Source: Flavobacterium sp. ACN6
GTDB lineage: Bacteria; Bacteroidota; Bacteroidia; Flavobacteriales; Flavobacteriaceae
Length of the DNA: 64,000 nucleotides
Direction of reading: 5' to 3'
Assembly (NCBI RefSeq): GCF_002304005.1
Contig: NZ_MRCQ01000003.1
Span: 310,001-374,000, forward strand
Each line of letters begins with the position of its first letter. Positions within the stretch are counted from its first letter, which is position 1. The notes beneath the pieces were generated by a model, which was given only the letters and a program-made list of their open reading frames with translations, did not search any database and was not told the origin of the DNA. A program made the translations under genes and the position numbers. Positions 9,149-18,224 of this stretch are shown in pieces.

Positions 9149-10195
9149 TTAAGAATATTGTTTCTTATAATAATCTTTATAAGATCCAGATGTTACATTT
9201 TGCAGCCACTCTTCATTAGTAAGATACCAATTTATCGTTCTCTCTAGACCTTCCTCGAAAGTCACAGATGGTTTCCAACCTAGTTCTTTATTAATTTTTG
9301 AAGCATCAATTGCATAACGCAAATCATGGCCAGGTCTATCTTGTACATAAGTTATCAATTTTGCTGATGTTCCACTTTCTCTCCCTAATTTCTCATCCAT
9401 TATTTGACATAACAGTTTAACCAAGTCAATATTTTTCCACTCATTAAAACCACCAATATTGTAAGTTTCATGATTTTGGCCTTCATGAAAAACTAAATCT
9501 ATTGCGATAGCATGATCTTCTACAAATAACCAATCTCTTGTATAATTACCATCTCCATAAACTGGCAATGATTTATTATTAATAATGTTATTTATAAAAA
9601 GCGGAATTAATTTTTCAGGAAAATGATAAGACCCATAATTATTAGAACAATTTGTTAAAACGTAAGGTAAGCCATAAGTTTCTCCATAAGCTCTAACGAA
9701 GTGATCTGAACTTGCCTTTGAAGCTGAATAAGGTGAATTTGGATCATATGGTGTCGTTTCAGTAAAAAGACCTTCGGCTCCAAGGGATCCATAAACTTCA
9801 TCAGTGCTAATATGATAAAATCTTTTATTTTCAAAATTCTCTTTCCATTGATTTTTTGCTGCATTTAGAAGGTTCATTGTACCAATCACATTTGTTTTAA
9901 CAAATGCTAAAGGATCTTTGATTGAACGGTCTACATGAGATTCTGCGGCTAGGTGCAACACCCCGTCAAAATTATGAATTGAAAATAATTCATTTATAAA
10001 CGTCTCATCAACAATATCCCCTTTTACAAACGTATAATTTGATTGATCTTGAATATCTTTAATATTTTCCAAATTACCAGCATAAGTCAAAGCATCTAAA
10101 TTAAAAATTTGATACTCAGGATATTTATTTACAAAACGTCTTACTACATGAGAACCAATAAAACCAGCACCACCGGTTATAAGAATTTTTTTCAT
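9149..10195 (-). CDS. rfbB: dTDP-glucose 4,6-dehydratase
   Basis: An extended SDR of about 348 residues. It has ITGGAGFIGSHVV at the N-terminus, the RfbB-specific TDEVYG active-site motif, the YxxxK pair in YSASKAS, and the C-terminal RPGHDLRYAID signature. It converts dTDP-glucose into dTDP-4-keto-6-deoxyglucose, the substrate of the RffA-type aminotransferase in this locus. An in-frame ATG at 10207 would add four residues; I chose the ATG at 10195 because it gives the conserved MKKILITGG start. The partner genes rfbA, rfbC and rfbD are not in the window. Confidence 0.95.
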   Translation of the reverse strand: MKKILITGGAGFIGSHVVRRFVNKYPEYQIFNLDALTYAGNLENIKDIQDQSNYTFVKGDIVDETFINELFSIHNFDGVLHLAAESHVDRSIKDPLAFVKTNVIGTMNLLNAAKNQWKENFENKRFYHISTDEVYGSLGAEGLFTETTPYDPNSPYSASKASSDHFVRAYGETYGLPYVLTNCSNNYGSYHFPEKLIPLFINNIINNKSLPVYGDGNYTRDWLFVEDHAIAIDLVFHEGQNHETYNIGGFNEWKNIDLVKLLCQIMDEKLGRESGTSAKLITYVQDRPGHDLRYAIDASKINKELGWKPSVTFEEGLERTINWYLTNEEWLQNVTSGSYKDYYKKQYS

Positions 10196-10207
10196 TTTAA
10201 ATTTCAA

Positions 10208-11215
10208 TTAATTTAATAAATCTGAATTTTGTTTTTCTAAATCATTATATATATCCTTTACATCTTGCGAATTTTCTTTTTGTAAAATCAAATTAGCAGT
10301 ATTTGTATGTATAAAAATAGTGTTTCTTAGCCCTAAAAACACAGTATATTTTTCACAACCGATAACCATATTTCCGTTGTTATCGATAGGATGTCCTTTC
10401 GTTACCAAATATTCGTAAACCGATTCGAAAGAACCTAAATCAGACCACGAAAATGAAGCTGGTACTACTTTAATTTTTTTGCTTCGCTCCATGACAGCAT
10501 AATCAATACTAATTGAAGGAATTTCCATAGACAAATCTAAATCTAAAAACCCCTCTTTATTAGCTTCCCAAACTGCTCTTGATTTTTGATAAACATCAGG
10601 CTGAAATTGTTTTAATTCTTCTAAAAGGACGCTAGCCTTAAAACAAAACATACCACTATTCCATAAAAAATTACCTCTTGCTATGAAATCTTTCGCAGTA
10701 GTTTCATTTGGTTTTTCACGAAATGACAATACTTTATCACCTTTTGATTCAATATATCCATAACCTGTTTCAGGTTTTGTTGGAATAATTCCAAAAGTAA
10801 CAATATAACCCTCTTTTGCTTTTGAAATTGCTTCTTGAATTGCATTATTATAATCAGCCATTTTATCGATAATATGATCTGATGGTGTGATAATTAAAAT
10901 ATCATCTAGTTCTGATGCAAATGCTGCAAAAGCGATTGCTGCGGCAGTATTTCGCGGAGTTGCTTCAATAATGTTTATATAAGAAGTATTGGTTTTATCC
11001 ATTACTTTAGCGCTTAATTGATGATTATCGATATTACCAACTACCATTACTTTATTAGCTAAATGACTATTTCTTTCAACGGTCATTTCAAATAAAGATT
11101 TTCCTTCAAATATTTCGAGGTATTGTTTAGGTTTACTTTTGCGAGAGAGAGGCCATAATCTGCTTCCAACTCCTCCCGTCAAAATTACATGTATAATTGA
11201 ATTATTATTTTCCAT
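10208..11215 (-). CDS. manC: Mannose-1-phosphate guanylyltransferase
   Basis: A 335-residue nucleotidyltransferase with the signature ILTGGVGSRLWPLSRKSKPKQY (residues 11-32), where the R and K residues contact GTP and phosphate, and the FREKP motif in the middle. It joins mannose-1-phosphate and GTP into GDP-mannose, precursor of mannose, fucose or perosamine residues. It lacks the C-terminal cupin phosphomannose-isomerase domain found in about 480-residue ManC/AlgA, so isomerisation must come from another gene. It ends 12 nt before the rfbB start chosen here. Confidence 0.92.
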   Translation of the reverse strand: MENNNSIIHVILTGGVGSRLWPLSRKSKPKQYLEIFEGKSLFEMTVERNSHLANKVMVVGNIDNHQLSAKVMDKTNTSYINIIEATPRNTAAAIAFAAFASELDDILIITPSDHIIDKMADYNNAIQEAISKAKEGYIVTFGIIPTKPETGYGYIESKGDKVLSFREKPNETTAKDFIARGNFLWNSGMFCFKASVLLEELKQFQPDVYQKSRAVWEANKEGFLDLDLSMEIPSISIDYAVMERSKKIKVVPASFSWSDLGSFESVYEYLVTKGHPIDNNGNMVIGCEKYTVFLGLRNTIFIHTNTANLILQKENSQDVKDIYNDLEKQNSDLLN

Positions 11216-11245
11216 TTCTCTTTAAATTAAAAAAGCTTTAAACTA

Positions 11246-12535
11246 TTACAATCTGTTGTCCGCTATGGCACCTAAAACTCCTTTTACATCATACAATAAA
11301 CTATTTTCATTTTGTAATGCTGAAAAATTCAATTTTAAAAATTCATTATGGGATACCCCCAAAACAATTGCATCAAATTTTTCTTTTGACAAAGATTTAA
11401 TAGTTTCTAATTTATATTCTTTTTTAACCTCATCTGCATTCGCTAACGGATCAAAAATCGTAACTACTATACCGTAATCCTTTAAAGCTTTTACGACATC
11501 AACAATTTTAGTATTTCTAACATCTGGACAATTTTCTTTAAAAGTAATTCCTAACATTAAAAGACTTGCTCCATTTACCGAAATTCCTTTCTTTATCATT
11601 AACTTCACTATTTGTGAAGCCACATATTCTCCCATGCTGTCATTCAAACGTCTTCCTGCCAAAATTATTTCAGGATGATATCCAAATTCTTGTGCTCTTT
11701 GTGCTAAATAATAAGGATCGACACCAATACAATGTCCCCCAACAAGACCTGGTTTAAAAGGCAAGAAATTCCATTTTGTTGATGCAGCCTCTAAAACTTC
11801 TTGTGTATCAATATTCATTAAGTTGAATATTTTAGCCAATTCGTTTACAAAAGCAATATTGATATCACGTTGTGAATTTTCAATAACTTTCGCTGCTTCT
11901 GCTACTTTAATACTTGGTGCTAAGTGGGTTCCTGCTGTAATGACTGATTTATATAATTCATCAACCTTGAAACCGATTTCTGGTGTCGAACCAGAAGTAA
12001 CTTTTAGAATTTTTTCGACAGTATGCTCTTTATCTCCTGGATTTATTCTTTCTGGTGAATATCCTGCAAAAAAATCTTCATTAAATATCAGACCTGAAAC
12101 TCGTTCTAGAACTGGTACACATTGCTCTTCCGTAGCGCCAGGATATACTGTAGATTCGTAAACAACAACGTCGCCTTTCTTTAAAACCTTTCCAACAGTC
12201 TCACTAGATTTATATAAAGGAGTTAAATCTGGTCTGTTATTTTTATCGACTGGTGTTGGTACTGTAACTATATAATAATTGCATCCTTCAATATCACTTA
12301 GCGATGTTGAACAATATAGTCCTTTTACATCATTAGGATTCGTAATTAAAACCTTTTGCAAAACATCATCTTCAACTTCTAAAGTTGAGTCAGTCCCAGA
12401 TTTTAAAGAATTGACTCTTGATTCATTAATATCAAAACCAACTACCGAATATTTTGTAGCAAATAATCGAGCTAAAGGCAATCCTACATAGCCTAAACCT
12501 ATAACCGCAATTTTTACATTTTTTTCTAATTCCAT
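11246..12535 (-). CDS. Nucleotide-sugar dehydrogenase (TviB/WbpO-like)
   Basis: About 429 residues. N-terminal NAD-binding motif VIGLGYVGLPLA, central domain with the catalytic cysteine in GGHCIGVDPYYL, and the C-terminal UDP-binding domain. Sequence style matches the TviB/WbpO/WbpA class that oxidises UDP-GlcNAc or UDP-GalNAc at C6 to the uronic acid, rather than the UGDH type encoded at 13349. Reading further upstream in frame reaches a TTG at 12598, but the ATG at 12535 gives the conserved start, and a promoter at 12627-12657 leaves a leader of about 85 nt containing a small hairpin. It pairs functionally with the WbpP-like epimerase at 14768. Confidence 0.9.
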   Translation of the reverse strand: MELEKNVKIAVIGLGYVGLPLARLFATKYSVVGFDINESRVNSLKSGTDSTLEVEDDVLQKVLITNPNDVKGLYCSTSLSDIEGCNYYIVTVPTPVDKNNRPDLTPLYKSSETVGKVLKKGDVVVYESTVYPGATEEQCVPVLERVSGLIFNEDFFAGYSPERINPGDKEHTVEKILKVTSGSTPEIGFKVDELYKSVITAGTHLAPSIKVAEAAKVIENSQRDINIAFVNELAKIFNLMNIDTQEVLEAASTKWNFLPFKPGLVGGHCIGVDPYYLAQRAQEFGYHPEIILAGRRLNDSMGEYVASQIVKLMIKKGISVNGASLLMLGITFKENCPDVRNTKIVDVVKALKDYGIVVTIFDPLANADEVKKEYKLETIKSLSKEKFDAIVLGVSHNEFLKLNFSALQNENSLLYDVKGVLGAIADNRL

Positions 12536-12566
12536 TTTTTTTAATTTATTTAGGTCATTAAAATTC

Positions 12567-12579
12567 ACGGCTTCGCCGT
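12567..12579. other. Short perfect hairpin in the leader of the TviB-like gene
   Basis: ACGGC-TTC-GCCGT forms a 5-bp stem with a 3-nt loop, all G/C-rich in a very AT-rich leader. It sits between the predicted transcription start (about 12620) and the ATG at 12535. It has no T tract, so it is not a normal terminator. It may be a pause or antiterminator contact site for UpxY, but this is only inference. Confidence 0.45.
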
Positions 12580-12626
12580 TCCAAGTCACAAATTGCAACT
12601 CAGCTACCTAAATTAATCATTTTCGG

Positions 12627-12657
12627 CAAATATAATACAATAACTCTACTTTTTCAA
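12627..12657 (-). promoter_or_regulatory. Bacteroidetes-type promoter for the TviB-like gene
   Basis: On the minus strand, a -7 element TATATTTG (12634-12627) is preceded after exactly 20 nt by a -33 TTG (12657-12655). This fits the TTTG/TTG-N19-21-TAnnTTTG consensus of Bacteroidetes primary sigma factor promoters. Transcription would start near 12620 and serve the genes from the TviB-like dehydrogenase leftward. Confidence 0.7.
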
Positions 12658-12755
12658 TACGGTTTCCCGTAATAAACAAAAAACAGTTGTTAATAAAAAA
12701 GCCTTAAAACACAATACGTTATTAATCAAGGTGTAAATAATTACTTTATAAAAAA

Positions 12756-12795
12756 AACAGAAGAAAAAAATCTAAAAAAGACTTTCTCTTCTGTT
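12756..12795 (-). terminator. Intrinsic terminator downstream of upxY
   Basis: Inverted repeat AACAGAAGA (12756-12764) with TCTTCTGTT (12787-12795), a 9-bp stem with a 22-nt loop, followed on the minus strand by a run of T residues. It lies 21 nt after the upxY stop, splitting the polysaccharide locus into two transcription units unless it is read through. Confidence 0.65.
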
Positions 12796-12815
12796 AATTT
12801 TATTTGATAACGCAA

Positions 12816-13280
12816 TTATTTATACTTTATTTTCAAAACGCATCCTAATGTTTCTAATACAAGAACATAATATTTATTCGATATTTCTTGTACAATAGCA
12901 TTTTGATTACTAAATGCTCCCGAATCTAATTTAATTTTGTCACCAACTTGTATTGTTGAAACTGAAACATCACTTATGTTGGTTGCCTGAAGACTTGTTT
13001 TTATAACTTCAATTTCTTGATCTTTTACTATCGCGGGTTTACCAAGCCAAAATAAATATCTTACAACCCCTGCAACTTGAAAAACCGAATTCCTATCTGA
13101 ATCTGCTATCTGGACAAAAACGTAAGAATTAAAAAGCGGCACTTCAATTTTTTTCTTTCTATCTGACCATTGTTTAACTTGAGCAATTAAAGGACAATAG
13201 CATTCAATTCCTAATTGACCCAGTTTATCTGCAACTTTCTTTTCCCATTTAGGTTTTGTATAAACTACGTACCAATTCAT
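12816..13280 (-). CDS. upxY: UpxY-family transcription antiterminator (NusG paralogue)
   Basis: A 154-residue NusG-like protein. The NGN domain spans about residues 1-105 (NWYVVYTKPKWEKKVADKL at the start, then FNSYVFVQI), followed by a KOW-like C-terminal part. Members of the UpxY/RfaH/LoaP group bind paused RNA polymerase at the start of long surface-polysaccharide operons and suppress early termination. Unlike the usual Bacteroides arrangement, this gene is inside the locus, 68 nt after the UDP-glucose dehydrogenase gene, and is followed by a terminator-like hairpin and a new promoter. General NusG is ruled out by length and genome context. Confidence 0.88.
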   Translation of the reverse strand: MNWYVVYTKPKWEKKVADKLGQLGIECYCPLIAQVKQWSDRKKKIEVPLFNSYVFVQIADSDRNSVFQVAGVVRYLFWLGKPAIVKDQEIEVIKTSLQATNISDVSVSTIQVGDKIKLDSGAFSNQNAIVQEISNKYYVLVLETLGCVLKIKYK

Positions 13281-13348
13281 TTTTTTCTTTATATCGAAGT
13301 ATTTTTTTACTACCTCATATTAGTCACTTCAATTTCTTACAAACTAAT

Positions 13349-14740
13349 TTAAGAACCAATATTTGTATATACAAAACCAATTGATTCTAATTGTTTACCA
13401 TCCAAAATATTTCTTCCATCAAAAACGAAAGCGGGCTTATGCATTGAATCGTAAATCTTTTTCCAATCGTAACTCGTAAATTCGTCCCATTCAGTTAGTA
13501 TTGCAATTGCATGAGATCCAGCACATGCCTCATAAGCATTATCAAAAACATTCAAAGATTTGATATTCTCTTCACTTATTCTTGTTTCTAAATAATCTAA
13601 ATCAGCCAGCATTTTATTTCTCGAAACTTTTGGATCAAAAACTGAAATCTTTGCCTGCTCATTAATTAAGTCATCTGCAACATAAATTGCAGCAGACTCT
13701 CTGGTATCATTTGTATCTTTTTTAAACGCCCAGCCTAAGAATGTAATTTTTTTATCGGCAACTGTATTATATAAAGTTTGAACAATTTTATTTGAAAATC
13801 TTCTTTTTTGATGATCATTCATAATAATAACTTGCTCCCAATAATCAGCAACTTCGTTCAATCCGTATGATTTAGCTATGTAAACCAAATTTAAGATATC
13901 CTTTTGGAAGCATGAACCTCCAAAACCAACTGAAGCTTTAAGAAATTTAGGCCCAATTCTACTGTCCATTCCAATCGCTCTAGCTACTTCATTTACATTT
14001 GCACCTGTTTTTTCACACAATTCAGACATTGCATTAATTGATGAAATGCGCTGCGCTAAAAATGCATTTGCAGTAAGCTTCGATAACTCTGAAGACCAAA
14101 CATTTGTTGTTAAAATTTTATCTTTACTCACCCAGTTTGCATAGACACCCACTAGTGCATTAATTGCCTCCTGACCTTCTGGAGTTGTATCTCCGCCAAT
14201 TAAAATCCTGTCAGGATTCAATAAATCTGTAACTGCTGTTCCTTCAGCTAAAAATTCTGGATTGGATAAAATCTGAAATTGAACTCCATTTCCTGTATTA
14301 TCCAAAATACTTTTAATTGCCTCAGCAGTACGAACAGGTAACGTAGATTTTTCAACTACGATTTTGTTTTGTTCTGCCACTCTCGCAATTTGTCTGGCAC
14401 ATAATTCAATATATTTTAAATCTGCAGCCATCCCTTTTCCTTTTCCATACGTTTTTGTTGGCGTATTTACCGAAATAAATATCATCTGCGCCTCGTCGAT
14501 TGCTTTATCTACATCCGTAGAAAAAAACAAGTTTCGACCTCTTGCTTCCGATACAATTTCAGAAAGTCCAGGTTCATAAATTGGGATATTTTCAGGATTA
14601 GTATCGTTCCAGTCAGCTATTCTTTGTTCATTTAAATCAACAACTGTAACTTGAATATGTGGACATTTTTGAGCAATAACCGCCATTGTAGGACCACCAA
14701 CATATCCTGCCCCTATGCAGCAAATTTTTGTAATTTTCAT
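13349..14740 (-). CDS. ugd: UDP-glucose 6-dehydrogenase (eukaryote-like UGDH type)
   Basis: A 463-residue enzyme with N-terminal [16 protein letters not shown], the [10 protein letters not shown] motif, and the catalytic cysteine in [11 protein letters not shown]. Length and the GGPTMAVIA signature match the UGDH class also found in animals and plants, distinct from the shorter bacterial Ugd. It makes UDP-glucuronate from UDP-glucose with two NAD+. It is 27 nt downstream of the WbpP-like epimerase gene and upstream of upxY, within one operon. Confidence 0.93.
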   Translation of the reverse strand: MKITKICCIGAGYVGGPTMAVIAQKCPHIQVTVVDLNEQRIADWNDTNPENIPIYEPGLSEIVSEARGRNLFFSTDVDKAIDEAQMIFISVNTPTKTYGKGKGMAADLKYIELCARQIARVAEQNKIVVEKSTLPVRTAEAIKSILDNTGNGVQFQILSNPEFLAEGTAVTDLLNPDRILIGGDTTPEGQEAINALVGVYANWVSKDKILTTNVWSSELSKLTANAFLAQRISSINAMSELCEKTGANVNEVARAIGMDSRIGPKFLKASVGFGGSCFQKDILNLVYIAKSYGLNEVADYWEQVIIMNDHQKRRFSNKIVQTLYNTVADKKITFLGWAFKKDTNDTRESAAIYVADDLINEQAKISVFDPKVSRNKMLADLDYLETRISEENIKSLNVFDNAYEACAGSHAIAILTEWDEFTSYDWKKIYDSMHKPAFVFDGRNILDGKQLESIGFVYTNIGS

Positions 14741-14767
14741 TTGATCTATTATTATCTTAATCTTTAT

Positions 14768-15751
14768 TTATTTTAAATTCTCCCAATACCATCCAACAGC
14801 TTCTTTCAATCCAGCTTCTAAGGAATATTCTGGATCATAACCTAATATATTCTTTGCCTTTTCGATGCTGGCTAATGAATGAGGAATATCTCCCACCCTA
14901 TTTTCTCCATAAACAACTTGAACATCATTTATTTTTGAATCAAATTCAGACAAATATTGTTTTAAATATTTAACTAAATCATTTAATGTATTTCGATCTC
15001 CAAATGCGGTGTTATAAACAGAGTTTACAGCCGCTGGATTTTCACAAATCATCGCTAATTCATTCATTTGAATCACATTATCAATGTAAGTAAAATCACG
15101 AGAATAATTTCCGTCTCCATTAATTACTGGGCTTTCATAATTCATAAACTGCTTTACAAATTTTGGTATTACAGCTGCATAAGCTCCATTTGGATCTTGC
15201 TTTCTACCGAAAACATTAAAATAACGTAATCCTATAGTTTCCAATCCGTATGTTTTACTGAAAATTTCAGCATATAATTCGTTTACATATTTAGTAATAG
15301 CATAAGGCGACAATGGCTTCCCTATTACTTCTTCTACTTTTGGAAGCCCTTGTGAATCTCCATAAGTTGAAGAACTCGCCGCATAAACAAAACGTTTTAC
15401 TTTAGCATCTCGAGCCGCAGTAAGCATGTTTAAAAATCCTGAAACATTAACATCATTTGTAGTAATAGGATCTTTTATTGATCGAGGTACAGAACCTAAC
15501 GCTGCTTGATGCAAAACATAATCTACACCTTCAACAGCAAGAACACAATCATCTAGATTTCGAATATCTCCTTCTATTAATTTAAAATCAGGGTTGCTTA
15601 AAAAATCTTTTAAATTATGACGATGACCTGTCGAAAAATTATCCAAACAAATCACTTTATGACCTAATCCTAAAAAGTATTCCGTCAAATTAGAACCAAT
15701 AAATCCAGCTCCTCCAGTAATTAAAATTATTTTTTTTGATGTGTTTTCCAT
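14768..15751 (-). CDS. UDP-GlcNAc(A) 4-epimerase, WbpP/TviC-like
   Basis: A 327-residue extended SDR. NAD motif ITGGAGFIGSNL, active-site AASSSTYGD and the YxxxK pair in SPYAITKYVNE. The stretches HQAALGSVPRSIKDP and RYFNVFGRKQDPNGAYAAV are hallmarks of WbpP/TviC, which epimerise UDP-GlcNAc or UDP-GlcNAcA at C4, rather than of GalE. With the TviB-like dehydrogenase it would provide UDP-GalNAcA. It starts 10 nt after the Wzc stop. Confidence 0.9.
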   Translation of the reverse strand: MENTSKKIILITGGAGFIGSNLTEYFLGLGHKVICLDNFSTGHRHNLKDFLSNPDFKLIEGDIRNLDDCVLAVEGVDYVLHQAALGSVPRSIKDPITTNDVNVSGFLNMLTAARDAKVKRFVYAASSSTYGDSQGLPKVEEVIGKPLSPYAITKYVNELYAEIFSKTYGLETIGLRYFNVFGRKQDPNGAYAAVIPKFVKQFMNYESPVINGDGNYSRDFTYIDNVIQMNELAMICENPAAVNSVYNTAFGDRNTLNDLVKYLKQYLSEFDSKINDVQVVYGENRVGDIPHSLASIEKAKNILGYDPEYSLEAGLKEAVGWYWENLK

Positions 15752-15761
15752 TTATCTAAGA

Positions 15762-18209
15762 TTAGCTCTTTTTAAATCTATTTAATAGTGATTTCCAAAA
15801 TCCTAATTTAACTTCTTCTTCATGATAACCATCTGAATAAGCACCATAACCATATCCGTAGCCATAAGCTGTACCATATTTAGCCTTATTTTCATAACCA
15901 TTAAGGACTATACTAATATTGCTTAACTCACCACGTTTGATTCTGTTATTTAACATTGTTATCATTTCTTTTTTGGTATAATTTTGTCTCACAATGTATA
16001 ATGTAACATCTGCAAATTGAACTAATTCTAATGAATCTGCAACTAAACCAACGGGCGGCGTATCCAAAATTATATAATCGTATTTCTCTTTTAATTTATC
16101 AATTAATTCCTTCATTGCATCACTTAAAATAAGTTCAGATGGATTTGGAGGAATTGGGCCAGAAAGTATTACATCTAAATTTGGAATGGAAGTTGAACTC
16201 GTAATTTCTTCCAAACTATTTTGCCTAATTAAGTAGTTAACAACTCCTAAGGGCGTTGTCAATTGAAACTCATCCGCTAATCTAGGTTTTCTCAAATCTA
16301 AACCAACAATTACAGTTTTCTTTTCACTTAATGCAAAGACAGTTGCAATATTTATCGAGCAAAATGTTTTTCCTTCACCACTGATTGAAGAAGTAATCAT
16401 TAACGTTTTTGATCCGCTGACTTGTTGTTTTTTATATAAAAATTGCAACGAAGAACGCACCCCTCTAAAAGCCTCGGAAAGAGCCGACTTGGGCTTATCA
16501 AAAACTGCCAGACTTCTTGAATCTTTACTTACACCAATTACTCCTAGTAAAGGTATTTGAGTCAATTTGCTTATATCCTCGGCATTTTGAATAGAATTAT
16601 TAATGAAGAAAATAGCAAACACAAATAACAAAGGAATTAGAGTACCTAAAAATAAAGCCAGAATATAATTTGCTGACGTTTTAGGACCAATTAAACCATC
16701 TCCAATATCTTTGGCTGGATCAATAAAATGAATATCTGACAAATTAGATGCTTTTACAATTTCTGCTTCGTTTCTCTTTTGAAGAAACTCAGTATAAATA
16801 TTATCATTTAAATCATATTTTCTTTTGATTTTCAATAATTCTTGCTGTTCTTCAGGAAGTTTTCGAACAGTACTTTCTGCTTGACCTATTTTAGCATTTA
16901 CTACGGACAGATCATAAAGTAAAGACGTTTTTGCTGTTGTTATATTTTCTTGTAGAACATTTTTTAAAGCCTGCATTTGATTATCAAAATCTTTAAAGAT
17001 TTTTTCGCTTTTTACAGCATAGGACATTTCAGATCTTTGAGTTGAAAGAGCTATTAATTTTGAAACGCTGGCTATGATGTTTGGATCTTCAATTCCTGCT
17101 ACTGAAGGTGCTGGTAATCTAGAATAATCACTACTGCTGTTTAAATACGATTTTAATGAATTGTAATATGCAATTTTTCGAGTTACTTCATCTCTCTCAA
17201 GATCAAAATTCATTATTTTATCGGAAACTTTAGAACCGCCATCTTCTATTTGAAAAATATTTTTGTCCTTTTGAAAAGTTTTTAGTTCGTTACCTGTTTG
17301 TTTCAACTGGGATTCCATCGCAACCAAAGTACTATCAATAAATTTAATAGTATTGGTTGCAAACTGATTTTTACCATCCAACTGTATTTTTATAAGCATT
17401 TTCACAGTAGAATTCAAATAATCAACCATTCTTGCTTTATTTGTTCCCTGCATTGACAATGTCAACAATGATCCGCTTCCTTTATCACCGTCAACATTTA
17501 TTCCCCTATACCTAGAGACAGTCCCTTCAAAATCATTAAATCTAACAAAATATTCTTTCCCCTTATAAAAACCTGGATTATCTGTTATTTGAAGTGTCCA
17601 GTTTAAAAAAGGCAGCTTTACCTGTTCTCCGACTTTGTATCTTTTTGAAAAAGTTCCAACTTGTACAGATGTATTACTATAAGTGTTATTACTGTAAGTA
17701 ATTAATGAAACTGAATTATTTTCAAAAGGAATTTCAATTTGATATTCGCTTTCACTCAAAAATTTAATTTTTATTAATGCATTGGCAAGCTGTCCTTTTG
17801 ATTTATCAATATTTACATAAAAAGGCACAGCACCATACGAATCAATTAAATTATATTTTCCTTGTTCTAAATAATCAATATAAAACTGCAGTTTATCCAC
17901 AACTAGTTCGTTGTGAGATCTTGATTTTAAAATTGTGGAAATTCCATTGACTTGATCCGAAATCCCTCCCCAATTAAAAACTAAACTTGTATTTGAAGTA
18001 AAAAATGGATTACTTTCTTCTTTAATAGAAATCATAGTCTGCATTCCATAAATTTTTTCTTTACGAATGTTTACCTGATAAGCTATTGTTAACGCAATGA
18101 TCAAACTAATAAGAAACCATTTCCAGTAACTAACAATTTTCAATAAGAGACCCTTAAAATCAAAATTGGAATGATTTTCAAAAATGGAAAAATCTTTAAT
18201 ATCTAACAT
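15762..18209 (-). CDS. wzc: Wzc-type polysaccharide co-polymerase with BY-kinase
   Basis: An 815-residue fusion. Membrane helices near 30-46 and 514-537 flank a periplasmic Wzz domain with coiled coil (about 290-480). The cytoplasmic bacterial tyrosine kinase carries the EX2RX2R oligomerisation motif (E579-R585), Walker A SSISGEGKT (607-615), Walker A' VIVGLDLRKP (633-642; the usual DxD is LD) and Walker B YIILDTPP (712-719). The tail at 772-795 has eight tyrosines with a GYGYGYG core, the autophosphorylation cluster. It should control polymerisation and export with the Wza lipoprotein encoded 15 nt upstream. Confidence 0.94.
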   Translation of the reverse strand: MLDIKDFSIFENHSNFDFKGLLLKIVSYWKWFLISLIIALTIAYQVNIRKEKIYGMQTMISIKEESNPFFTSNTSLVFNWGGISDQVNGISTILKSRSHNELVVDKLQFYIDYLEQGKYNLIDSYGAVPFYVNIDKSKGQLANALIKIKFLSESEYQIEIPFENNSVSLITYSNNTYSNTSVQVGTFSKRYKVGEQVKLPFLNWTLQITDNPGFYKGKEYFVRFNDFEGTVSRYRGINVDGDKGSGSLLTLSMQGTNKARMVDYLNSTVKMLIKIQLDGKNQFATNTIKFIDSTLVAMESQLKQTGNELKTFQKDKNIFQIEDGGSKVSDKIMNFDLERDEVTRKIAYYNSLKSYLNSSSDYSRLPAPSVAGIEDPNIIASVSKLIALSTQRSEMSYAVKSEKIFKDFDNQMQALKNVLQENITTAKTSLLYDLSVVNAKIGQAESTVRKLPEEQQELLKIKRKYDLNDNIYTEFLQKRNEAEIVKASNLSDIHFIDPAKDIGDGLIGPKTSANYILALFLGTLIPLLFVFAIFFINNSIQNAEDISKLTQIPLLGVIGVSKDSRSLAVFDKPKSALSEAFRGVRSSLQFLYKKQQVSGSKTLMITSSISGEGKTFCSINIATVFALSEKKTVIVGLDLRKPRLADEFQLTTPLGVVNYLIRQNSLEEITSSTSIPNLDVILSGPIPPNPSELILSDAMKELIDKLKEKYDYIILDTPPVGLVADSLELVQFADVTLYIVRQNYTKKEMITMLNNRIKRGELSNISIVLNGYENKAKYGTAYGYGYGYGAYSDGYHEEEVKLGFWKSLLNRFKKS

Positions 18210-18224
18210 TTTTTAGATCTGTTT

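Noticed and set aside
12536..12598. Longer N-terminus for the TviB-like dehydrogenase starting at TTG 12598
   Set aside because: The extra 21 residues are not part of the family, the start would be TTG, and the ATG at 12535 gives the usual start; the leader hairpin would otherwise be coding.
15800..15895. Repeated GTA/CAT-like DNA pattern in the wzc 3' end as a tandem repeat
   Set aside because: It encodes the in-frame tyrosine/glycine tail (GYGYGYG) expected for BY-kinases; codon repetition explains it.
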